Origin: an uncultured Oscillibacter sp.
Lineage (GTDB): Bacteria > Bacillota > Clostridia > Oscillospirales > Oscillospiraceae
Direction of reading: 5' to 3'
Assembly (NCBI GenBank): GCA_937884915.1
Contig: CALAAN010000238.1
Location: 1 to 8,423 of the forward strand
DNA: 8,423 nt
The position numbers and the translations under genes are program-made. Below the pieces are notes generated by a model that was not told the origin of the DNA, searched no databases, and worked only from the letters and a program-made list of their open reading frames with translations. This document shows, piece after piece, positions 1 to 4,524 of the stretch (position 1 is its first letter; each line of letters begins with the position of its first letter).

Positions 1-1
1 C

Positions 2-88
2 GGCAATAAACTCATGCTTTGCACCACGAGCGGCCAGAAGGCATTTTTGCAGCAGTTCTATGATATGCTCTCCTCTGACGCGCAATAA
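2..88 (+). CDS. C-terminal fragment of a hypothetical protein, paralogue of the next gene
   Basis: Only the last 28 codons are visible; the gene begins before the window. The reading frame was chosen because its translation ends in a CTT..Q..FLQQ.YD..S pattern that also closes the next protein (CTTSGQKAFLQQFYDMLSSD here, CTTNDQATFLQQVYDIISAE there). The two genes are therefore tandem paralogues, 20 bases apart and on the same strand, most likely one duplicated unit. Function is unknown, and the missing N-terminus prevents any statement about localisation, although the sibling has an N-terminal membrane anchor. Confidence 0.75.
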   Translation, partial: GNKLMLCTTSGQKAFLQQFYDMLSSDAQ

Positions 89-108
89 CGGACTATGAGG
101 TTGCTTTA

Positions 109-612
109 ATGAAAAGACGACACATTGTTTTCTTCGGCATTCTCCTCGTCCTCATCGCCGCGGCGCTGATCTACACGCGTCCGATGACACTGCAAGAGCT
201 CGGCAAGGTGGATCTCACGCAGTGCAATTCGATCACCGGCTATTATCGTCGTGTCCCCGATACGGAGTTCACCTCGTTTGAGCTTTCCGCAGAGGACGAA
301 TGCTGCTCGCAGCTCATCGACCTTTTTGCGCAGCAGAAGTACCGTCGCTCGCTCATCAATTTGCTGTCGCCGGACGGCGGCAGTATCCACCAGCCGAAGG
401 ACGGCGACTTCATCTGGGACTTGAGCTTTAACTTCGGCCCGACTAGCTTCCCCGACGGCAGCACCGGCAAAGGCACGTTCATCCAGTGCAGGGATTTTTA
501 CGGCACCCTGAACATTTTCACCGCCATAGACGGCAAAACGCTCCGCTGCACTACAAACGATCAGGCTACGTTTTTGCAGCAGGTCTATGATATCATTTCC
601 GCTGAACTGTAA
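109..612 (+). CDS. Hypothetical N-terminally membrane-anchored protein
   Basis: A 167-residue protein I do not recognise. Residues 1-5 are basic (MKRRH), followed by a hydrophobic stretch at about 6-23 (IVFFGILLVLIAAALIY), which suggests a signal anchor or uncleaved signal peptide with the rest outside the membrane. There is no lipobox cysteine near the segment. The remaining 140 or so residues are a mixed alpha/beta-looking domain containing cysteines (CNS, DECC, IQCRD, RCTT), with a C-terminus shared with the preceding gene fragment. The start at 109 is supported by GAGG at 97-100. It is followed after 36 bases by a very small membrane protein gene and then a terminator, so the three look like one operon unrelated to the hut genes. 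No function can be assigned. Confidence 0.7.
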   Translation: MKRRHIVFFGILLVLIAAALIYTRPMTLQELGKVDLTQCNSITGYYRRVPDTEFTSFELSAEDECCSQLIDLFAQQKYRRSLINLLSPDGGSIHQPKDGDFIWDLSFNFGPTSFPDGSTGKGTFIQCRDFYGTLNIFTAIDGKTLRCTTNDQATFLQQVYDIISAEL

Positions 613-648
613 CCCATTCCACACTTTACTATAACAGGAGGAACCAAC

Positions 649-774
649 ATGAAAAAATGCGTATCCATTCTCGTCGGCGTTCTTGCCGTCATCGCCGCGG
701 CGGCCGCCGTCCTCGTTGCGCTCGACCGCTTCCGCAAGCAGACCGACGAAGACCCGAACGACTTTGAAGACTAA
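649..774 (+). CDS. Small (41-residue) single-span membrane protein with acidic tail
   Basis: The start is well supported by a perfect AGGAGG at 636-641, seven bases before the ATG. The 41-residue product has a short basic start (MKKC), a hydrophobic alanine/valine-rich span at about residues 5-25, a basic cluster (DRFRK, 26-30) and a strongly acidic end (DEDPNDFED, 33-41). This predicts a single membrane helix; the basic cluster after the helix suggests that the tail is cytoplasmic. Cys4 precedes the hydrophobic core, so this is not a lipoprotein signal. It is the last gene before the 773-804 terminator and probably shares a transcript with the two genes before it. Function is unknown. Confidence 0.7.
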   Translation: MKKCVSILVGVLAVIAAAAAVLVALDRFRKQTDEDPNDFED

Positions 775-804
775 AAAAGGAGAGGCTTTTCGCCTCTCCT
801 TTTT
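773..804. terminator. Bidirectional intrinsic terminator between convergent genes
   Basis: The stem GGAGAGGC (779-786) pairs with GCCTCTCC (792-799) around a five-base loop TTTTC. An A-run on the left and a T-run on the right extend the pairing. It gives a run of at least five T after the stem on both strands, so it can end both the rightward small-protein operon and the leftward hutD transcript whose stop codon is at 814-816. Confidence 0.9.
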
Positions 805-813
805 CATTTCTTT

Positions 814-1392
814 TTAGATTTCTTTCGCCTTGGCGAGCATCAGCTTTGCGCCCGCTTTGGAGCAGAGCTTGATCTCACCCGTGTAGCCGTCAAGGCGCGC
901 GGCCTCGCTGGGCTTGAGCGCGACACTCTCGCCGCCGACGATGACGTTGACCTCGCCCGCGCCGCAGTAGATGAGCGTCATGCCCTCGCAGCCGTGGACG
1001 GTCTTGCGCTCGAGCGCCGCAAGGTGCTCGCCGCGCATCTTTCCTTCGCACCTGCCCTTGCGGAGCATGAGGTTAAAGTCGCGGCAGCGGCCCCAGGAAT
1101 GCGTGCTGTCGCCGCCGTCGAAGCGGTGGACCTCGTAGGGGTTCAGCGTCAGCTTTTCGCCGCCGTTATGGTTGAGCTCGATCGTGCCCTCGAGCGTCGA
1201 GATCAGGCGCTCATAGTCGGGCAGGGCCGTGAAGTCGGACTCCGAGTCCTCGACCGTCGCGGAGCTCAGCCGCCACAGAAAGTCTCTGTCGGCGTACACC
1301 GCGCCCGCGGGCGCGATGCCGAGCTGGGTCGTGAGTCCGCCGGACCACTTCGTCGTAATGTAGTCGCTCGGCGTTAAATGCTGGATAGTCAT
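814..1392 (-). CDS. hutD: HutD family protein (histidine utilisation accessory protein)
   Basis: A 192-residue cupin-like protein of the HutD (DUF886) family. HutD is not an enzyme of the pathway; in Pseudomonas it is reported to limit hut operon expression. Recognisable blocks are KWSGGLTTQLGIAP (residues 15-28), FLWRLSSATVE (38-48) with the following LPDYERLISTLEG, and HRFDGG...GRCRDFNLMLRKG (89-113), all in the family order. Full length. An upstream in-frame TTG at 1411-1413 would add seven residues, but the ribosome binding site AAAGGAG (1403-1409) lies inside that extension and ten bases before the ATG at 1390-1392, so the ATG is the start. It is the last gene of the leftward unit after ftcD and the cyclodeaminase, and is separated from the latter by a strong hairpin that may reduce its expression. 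Confidence 0.9.
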   Translation of the reverse strand: MTIQHLTPSDYITTKWSGGLTTQLGIAPAGAVYADRDFLWRLSSATVEDSESDFTALPDYERLISTLEGTIELNHNGGEKLTLNPYEVHRFDGGDSTHSWGRCRDFNLMLRKGRCEGKMRGEHLAALERKTVHGCEGMTLIYCGAGEVNVIVGGESVALKPSEAARLDGYTGEIKLCSKAGAKLMLAKAKEI

Positions 1393-1418
1393 GGAAATAC
1401 AACTCCTTTGCAAATCAC

Positions 1419-1456
1419 AAATGGCTTCGGTGTGCGCGCACCGAAGCCATTTTTTG
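1419..1456. terminator. Strong hairpin between cyclodeaminase gene and hutD
   Basis: A perfect 14-bp stem: 1419-1432 pairs with 1439-1452 (core ATGGCTTCGGTG / CACCGAAGCCAT) around a six-base loop TGCGCG. On the + strand the stem runs into six T (1450-1455), the classic terminator form, but no rightward gene precedes it. On the leftward transcript that really crosses it the stem is followed only by ATTTGTGATTT, a weak U-tract, and then by the hutD ribosome binding site ten bases further on. A partial terminator/attenuator or an mRNA 3'-end stabiliser is the likely role. Confidence 0.65.
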
Positions 1457-1470
1457 ATGAAAATTTCTGC

Positions 1471-2106
1471 TTAACCCTCGATGAGCTTCACGATCTCAGC
1501 GTAGCACTCGTCGGCAAGGGGCAGCGCGTGCGCGAGCAGAGCCTCGCCCTTGGCGCGGTACTCAGCGGCGAACTCCTGATCCTTCAGAGAGCCGATGTTG
1601 ATGAGCACGTTGAGCCACGCGCCCTGGATACCGGCCTTGAGGGACAGGAACGCAACGCCCAGGTCGCTCGCGGAGGTGTCGTTGAAGCGGCCCAGCAGGG
1701 ACTGCGCGAGCGTCAGGGTCTCGTCGATAAGCTCCATCATCTCCATCGGGGTCTTGGTGCAGCCCTTCAGGCCGTTCTGGATGGCGGCGGAACGGGCAGC
1801 CTTCTCCTCGTCGGTCGCCTTGGGCATGCCGAACGCGTCGGAGACGACATTGAACGCCTCGGTGTCACGGTCCATAACGTCGAGCAGGCGGGTCTTGAGC
1901 TCGTTGCCCTTCTTCTCGACCTCGGCAGCATGCTCGGCATACTCGGCATACTTCTTGCGGCCCTGGGTGAGGCCGCCGACCATCGCGGTCAGCGCGGCGC
2001 CGATGGAGCCATAGAGCGCGGCGCAGGAGCCGCCGCCCGGCGCGGGAGCATCGGAAGCAACGGTATCGGCAAAGCCGGTAACGGTCATTTCAGCTAACTT
2101 CATCAT
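1471..2106 (-). CDS. Cyclodeaminase/cyclohydrolase family protein (formiminotetrahydrofolate cyclodeaminase)
   Basis: A 211-residue member of the family that includes the C-terminal domain of animal FTCD and clostridial FchA. In this context it should convert 5-formimino-THF to 5,10-methenyl-THF and ammonia in the cytoplasm; members of the same family act as methenyl-THF cyclohydrolases, and sequence alone does not separate these activities. The family signature PAPGGGSCAA (residues 21-30) is followed by an alanine/glycine-rich helix and GLTQGRKKY (45-53); the rest is all-helical, and the length is normal for a stand-alone enzyme. Two adjacent ATGs are possible; the first (2104-2106) is better placed for the AAAGGAAA site at 2115-2122. 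It lies downstream of the formiminotransferase gene, so the two halves of animal FTCD are separate proteins here. Confidence 0.9.
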   Translation of the reverse strand: MMKLAEMTVTGFADTVASDAPAPGGGSCAALYGSIGAALTAMVGGLTQGRKKYAEYAEHAAEVEKKGNELKTRLLDVMDRDTEAFNVVSDAFGMPKATDEEKAARSAAIQNGLKGCTKTPMEMMELIDETLTLAQSLLGRFNDTSASDLGVAFLSLKAGIQGAWLNVLINIGSLKDQEFAAEYRAKGEALLAHALPLADECYAEIVKLIEG

Positions 2107-2172
2107 GTTGAATATTTCCTTTCATCATTTCACGCCGTCTTCGTCCCGCGCGGGCATCGCCGCACCTTTACG

Positions 2173-2200
2173 GTCAGCCGCCCCTCCTGGAGCAGCCAAC
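2173..2200 (-). ncRNA. Leader hairpin with G-U pairs, strand-specific
   Basis: On the leftward RNA, GUUGGCUGCUCC (2200-2189) pairs over all 12 positions with GGGGCGGCUGAC (2184-2173) around the loop AGGA. Eight pairs are Watson-Crick and four are G-U. On the opposite strand the four wobbles become A-C mismatches, so the fold is favoured only in the sense RNA of the cyclodeaminase gene. It may be a leader structure; its function is not known. Confidence 0.4.
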
Positions 2201-2220
2201 ACCCGCGCAGAACTCGATCA

Positions 2221-2335
2221 GCGTCGCAGACTTTGCCGCCCACCGGCGGCAAATAAATTTAATTCATCGCGGAGGACGACATGTGCGTCCGCAGCGATAC
2301 TTCGCAGCGCGCGACATGGTGAATGCCGCGCGCTG
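2221..2335 (-). repeat. Three-hairpin intercistronic module, copy A
   Basis: Read leftward from 2335. Hairpin I (2335-2305) begins CAGCGCGCG and closes CGCGCGCTG. Hairpin II (2298-2266) has 11 of 13 positions paired and an apex GACG-CACATGT-CGTC. After an AT-rich linker, hairpin III (2253-2232) is a 9-bp stem TTTGCCGCC/GGCGGCAAA with loop GGTG. The module ends with GTCTGCGACGC. A diverged copy with the same order, similar length (115 against 118 bases), the same 9+4 geometry of hairpin III and an identical 16-base end GCAAAGTCTGCGACGC lies between hutU and hutI (6610-6727). The stems differ by compensated changes. Confidence 0.75.
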
Positions 2336-2341
2336 AAAATT

Positions 2342-2371
2342 CCACTCAAGGCGGCGAGCCGCCTTGAGTGG
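2342..2371. repeat. Perfect 14-bp inverted repeat
   Basis: CCACTCAAGGCGGC (2342-2355) is followed after two bases (GA) by its exact reverse complement GCCGCCTTGAGTGG (2358-2371). In RNA the innermost pair would open to give a four-base loop. On the leftward transcript the stem is followed by AATTTT, a short U-tract, so it may act as a weak terminator downstream of ftcD. It has no counterpart in the 6610-6727 copy of the module. Confidence 0.75.
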
Positions 2372-2375
2372 GCGC

Positions 2376-2404
2376 TCAAAGGAGCGGCAGCGCCGCTTCT
2401 TTGA
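2376..2404. terminator. Hairpin just after ftcD stop, degenerate terminator
   Basis: TCAAAGGAGCGGC (2376-2388) pairs with GCCGCTTCTTTGA (2392-2404), 12 Watson-Crick pairs and one G-U, with loop AGC. The T-run (2406-2411) is on the + strand. On the leftward ftcD transcript the stem is followed by GCGCCC, so it is not a proper terminator in that direction. Its outline (TTCAAA..., GC stem, ...TTTGAGC) resembles the intact hutU terminator at 6556-6591, which likewise stands before a copy of the three-hairpin module. Confidence 0.5.
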
Positions 2405-2409
2405 ATTTT

Positions 2410-3321
2410 TTATTCCATGTCGATCAGGTGATACTCCATGACCTGCTTCTTGCAGTCGAAGTCCTTGGCCTTGAGGTAGAACTCGGCGCAGTCGATCAGG
2501 GCCTTGGCGGGAGTCAGGCCGACGATCTCGCTCTCGATAACGCGGGTGCCGTAGCGCTCGGCGAGGGCCTTGATCATCTCATAGGTGACATACAGCGGGG
2601 TATCCTCGTAGTTGACCATGTTCATGGAGACCTGCGCGATGCCGCGGTCCTCGAGCATGAAGCCCATGGCCTTGCAGCTGCGGAAGCCGCCCGAAGAGCC
2701 GCGGATGACCTTGGCGATCTTCTTGGCGACCTCAACATCAGAGGTCTCGAGGTTGCAGTTGAACGCGACCAGCGGCATACGGGCGCCGATGGCGGTGATG
2801 CCGGCGGTGGGGTGGATCTTGCGCTCGCCGTAGTCGGGAGCCCAGTCGGGCTGCAGGAGCTTCTCGGGCATGCCCTCGAACTCACCCTTGCGGCAGGTGG
2901 CGAGGTTGCGGCGCTCCGGACGGGTGGCGCTGTCCTCATACAGGAAGGAGGGAACCTTCAGCTCGTCCCAGATACGCTGGGCAACGCGCTTGGACATCTC
3001 GACAGCTTCCTCGACGGTCACGTCCATCTGGGGAACGAAGGGGATAACGTCGGTAGCGCCCATGCGCTTGTGCTCGCCGTGATGCTTGCGCATGTCGATG
3101 CGCTCGGTGGCGACCTTCGTCAGCTGGAAGGCGACCTCCTCGATGGCCTCGGGAGAGCCGATGAGGGTGAAGACGCAGCGGTTGTGGTTGCCGTCGCTCT
3201 GGGCGTCAAACAGGGTGCAGCCGGGAACGCTCTTCGCGGTCTCGACGAGGGCGTTATAGGTGGCCTCGTCCTTTTCCTTGGAGCAGCTGAAATTGGGGAT
3301 GCATTCGATCAACTTTGCCAT
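2410..3321 (-). CDS. ftcD: Glutamate formiminotransferase
   Basis: A 303-residue cytoplasmic enzyme transferring the formimino group of N-formimino-L-glutamate to tetrahydrofolate, giving L-glutamate and 5-formimino-THF. It corresponds to the formiminotransferase part of animal FTCD and is the normal length for a stand-alone bacterial form. Visible signatures are LIECIPNFS at the start (4-12), HHGEHKRMGATDVIPFVP (80-97; His84 most likely equals the catalytic histidine of the family, by my alignment), WAPDYG (160-165), and the second-subdomain blocks IGARMPLVAFNCNL (178-191) and ESEIVGLTPAKALID (263-277). The start is set by GGAGG at 3331-3335, nine bases before the ATG. First gene of the leftward unit with the cyclodeaminase, which uses its product. 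The promoter is at 3407-3435. Confidence 0.95.
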   Translation of the reverse strand: MAKLIECIPNFSCSKEKDEATYNALVETAKSVPGCTLFDAQSDGNHNRCVFTLIGSPEAIEEVAFQLTKVATERIDMRKHHGEHKRMGATDVIPFVPQMDVTVEEAVEMSKRVAQRIWDELKVPSFLYEDSATRPERRNLATCRKGEFEGMPEKLLQPDWAPDYGERKIHPTAGITAIGARMPLVAFNCNLETSDVEVAKKIAKVIRGSSGGFRSCKAMGFMLEDRGIAQVSMNMVNYEDTPLYVTYEMIKALAERYGTRVIESEIVGLTPAKALIDCAEFYLKAKDFDCKKQVMEYHLIDME

Positions 3322-3406
3322 GGTTGTTTTCCTCCGTCAATTATTTTGTATCGTCATTTTGCTCAGACGAGCGCGCTGCGCCCGTCCATTTTTGTTCAGC
3401 GCCGCC

Positions 3407-3435
3407 ATTATATCGCGGCCTATCGGGGGAGTAAA
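3407..3435 (-). promoter_or_regulatory. Promoter of the ftcD unit
   Basis: Leftward: -35 TTTACT (3435-3430), a 17-base spacer and a perfect -10 TATAAT (3412-3407). Transcription would start near 3400, giving a 5' leader of about 78 bases before ftcD. This lies in the 154-base gap after lysR, so ftcD need not depend on the lysR transcript. Confidence 0.75.
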
Positions 3436-3475
3436 CAGGTTTTCTTTTTCTTTTTTCAACGCGGGCTTAAATTTT

Positions 3476-4357
3476 TTAAGTCATCCTCTCCTCGACGAAG
3501 CGCTGCACGCACGGGGCGCTCAGCACTGCGCTGTTCCATGCCAAAACGGCATACGAGCGGATCGGCAGGCCGCGCACGGGCTTGGCCTTTAACGGCGCGC
3601 CCGGATGCGTACTGAGGATGGATTTGGGCAGAAAGCTGATGCCAAAGCCCGAGAGCACCATCTGCATCGCCATGGGCGTATCGTAGCAGTGGCAGGTCAC
3701 ATTCGGCGTAAAGCCGCTGCGCTGGCACTCCTGCACTAAAAAGTCGTTATAGCTCCAGAGGTCGTCCGAGCGCAGAAGGCACATCGGCACGCCCTCGAGC
3801 CGTTCGATGGGCACCTCGGAAAGCTCTGGCGCGGGGTCCAAGTCCTCGCGCATGATGAGCTCGAGCGCGTCCTCGCCCAGAATACGCTCCTGCAATCCGC
3901 TCGGCTCGCGCGCGGCGGTGCGCAGGAACAGCGCGTGCAGCTCGCCGCGGTTGAGCGCTTCGATAAGCTCCTGCGGCGAGCCCACGCGGATGAAAAGCTC
4001 CACCTGGGGATACCGGCCGTGATATTCATTTATATAATGTAACGCATACGGCATCGCCGAATAGATGACGCCGAGCTTGATGCGCCCGCTCATGCCCTTG
4101 CCCACACTGCGCACGCTGTCCTCCACACGGCGGATGTCCTGAAAGATCTGCTGCGTCTGCTGATACAGGCTCTGCCCCGCATCGGTGAGAGACATGCCCT
4201 TGCTGCCGCGCAGGAAAAGCTGCACGCCGAGCTCTTCCTCGAGCTGCGCGATCTGGCGCGAGATCGGCGGCTGCGCCACATGCAGCTCACGCGCCGCGGC
4301 AGAGATGCTTTTCTCCTCCGCCACCGCGCAGAAGTATTCCAGCTGTCTGAGCTTCAT
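3476..4357 (-). CDS. LysR-type transcriptional regulator, probable hut regulator
   Basis: A 293-residue LysR-type regulator of normal length. The winged helix-turn-helix is at residues 1-62 (LRQLEYFCAVAEEKSISAAA, then ARELHVAQPPISRQIAQLEEELGVQLF in family order), followed by the linker helix and a two-lobed effector-binding domain from about residue 92 (GRIKLGVIYSAM) to the end. The start is supported by GGAGGA (4364-4369), six bases before the ATG. It is divergent from hutU and shares a 167-base region that contains a LysR box; this arrangement is typical of a regulator of the divergent gene. Urocanate or another pathway intermediate as inducer is inference; LysR proteins are not the usual HutC or HutP hut regulators. 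No strong terminator follows: only an AT-rich palindrome overlaps the stop codon. Confidence 0.92.
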   Translation of the reverse strand: MKLRQLEYFCAVAEEKSISAAARELHVAQPPISRQIAQLEEELGVQLFLRGSKGMSLTDAGQSLYQQTQQIFQDIRRVEDSVRSVGKGMSGRIKLGVIYSAMPYALHYINEYHGRYPQVELFIRVGSPQELIEALNRGELHALFLRTAAREPSGLQERILGEDALELIMREDLDPAPELSEVPIERLEGVPMCLLRSDDLWSYNDFLVQECQRSGFTPNVTCHCYDTPMAMQMVLSGFGISFLPKSILSTHPGAPLKAKPVRGLPIRSYAVLAWNSAVLSAPCVQRFVEERMT

Positions 4358-4373
4358 CGCTTGTCCTCCATGT

Positions 4374-4390
4374 CATACTTTTGTGGTATG
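4374..4390. promoter_or_regulatory. LysR-type recognition box
   Basis: CATAC (4374-4378), seven bases, then GTATG (4386-4390): a 5-7-5 dyad containing ATAC-N7-GTAT, which fits the general LysR T-N11-A rule (T4376, A4388) and is the known consensus of BenM/CatM-type regulators. Its centre (4382) is about 65 bp upstream of the predicted hutU start near 4447, the standard place of the LysR recognition site for an activated gene. It also lies in the lysR leader, which would allow autoregulation. Confidence 0.7.
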
Positions 4391-4411
4391 GTATGCAGAT
4401 AAATTAAGTAC

Positions 4412-4440
4412 TTTTCATTATAGCACATCTTTGCTATAAT
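4412..4440 (+). promoter_or_regulatory. hutU promoter
   Basis: -35 TTTTCA (4412-4417), 17-base spacer, perfect -10 TATAAT (4435-4440); predicted start near 4447 and a 5' leader of about 78 bases. The -35 matches consensus at four of six positions, which fits a promoter that needs an activator. Confidence 0.75.
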
Positions 4441-4441
4441 G
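4416..4441. repeat. Perfect 10-6-10 inverted repeat spanning both -10 boxes
   Basis: CATTATAGCA (4416-4425), spacer CATCTT, TGCTATAATG (4432-4441). Each arm contains a TATAAT: the right arm is the -10 of hutU, and the left arm, read on the opposite strand, is the -10 of lysR. It may be an operator or simply the result of two overlapping promoters; the six extra symmetrical bases per side beyond TATAAT (partly GCA) favour a protein site. Confidence 0.65.
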
Positions 4442-4444
4442 CAA
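4417..4444 (-). promoter_or_regulatory. lysR promoter, overlapping the hutU promoter
   Basis: Leftward: -35 TTGCAT (4444-4439), 16-base spacer, -10 TATAAT (4422-4417), with a start near 4410 and a leader of about 50 bases. It occupies the same DNA as the hutU promoter, so RNA polymerase could hold only one of them at a time. Confidence 0.55.
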
Positions 4445-4524
4445 GTTGTAAAGAAAAGTGAGAATTCTGTTTTCATTTTTATCGGTTTTTACAGAAATAT
4501 TTTTATGAAAGTGAGGAACCCACC

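Larger units (their letters stand above)
2107..2409 (-). other. Hairpin-rich 303-base intercistronic region between ftcD and the cyclodeaminase gene
   Basis: No protein gene is credible here. Reading leftward it contains five consecutive hairpins between 2404 and 2232, then a sixth, G-U-rich hairpin at 2200-2173, the palindrome CCCGCGCGGG (2145-2154) and finally the cyclodeaminase ribosome binding site. The separate hairpins are annotated individually. The density of structure, with little unpaired sequence between, is far above what an untranslated spacer usually shows. Confidence 0.7.

Noticed and set aside
1393..1413. Seven-residue N-terminal extension of HutD from a TTG
   Set aside because: The ribosome binding site of the ATG at 1390-1392 lies within this stretch, and the family begins near MTIQ.
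1378..2097. 239-codon + strand frame opposite the cyclodeaminase gene
   Set aside because: It overlaps the hairpin at 1419-1452 and mirrors the cyclodeaminase gene; composition is typical of an antisense shadow.
2221..2404. CRISPR array
   Set aside because: The palindromic units all differ in sequence and there are no equal-length repeats or spacers; they are separate hairpins.
2107..2409. tRNA or known riboswitch class
   Set aside because: No cloverleaf with TTCGA-type arm or CCA end, and no conserved core that I can match to a named riboswitch; left as an unclassified structured element.
2368..3615. Long open frame (415 codons) on the + strand across ftcD
   Set aside because: Antisense shadow of ftcD that runs on through the ftcD promoter and into lysR. 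It lacks a recognisable domain.
4447..4524. CodY or catabolite (cre) site in the AT-rich hutU leader
   Set aside because: I compared AATTCTGTTTTCATT with the CodY consensus and found too few matches. No cre-like central CG with flanking symmetry is present.
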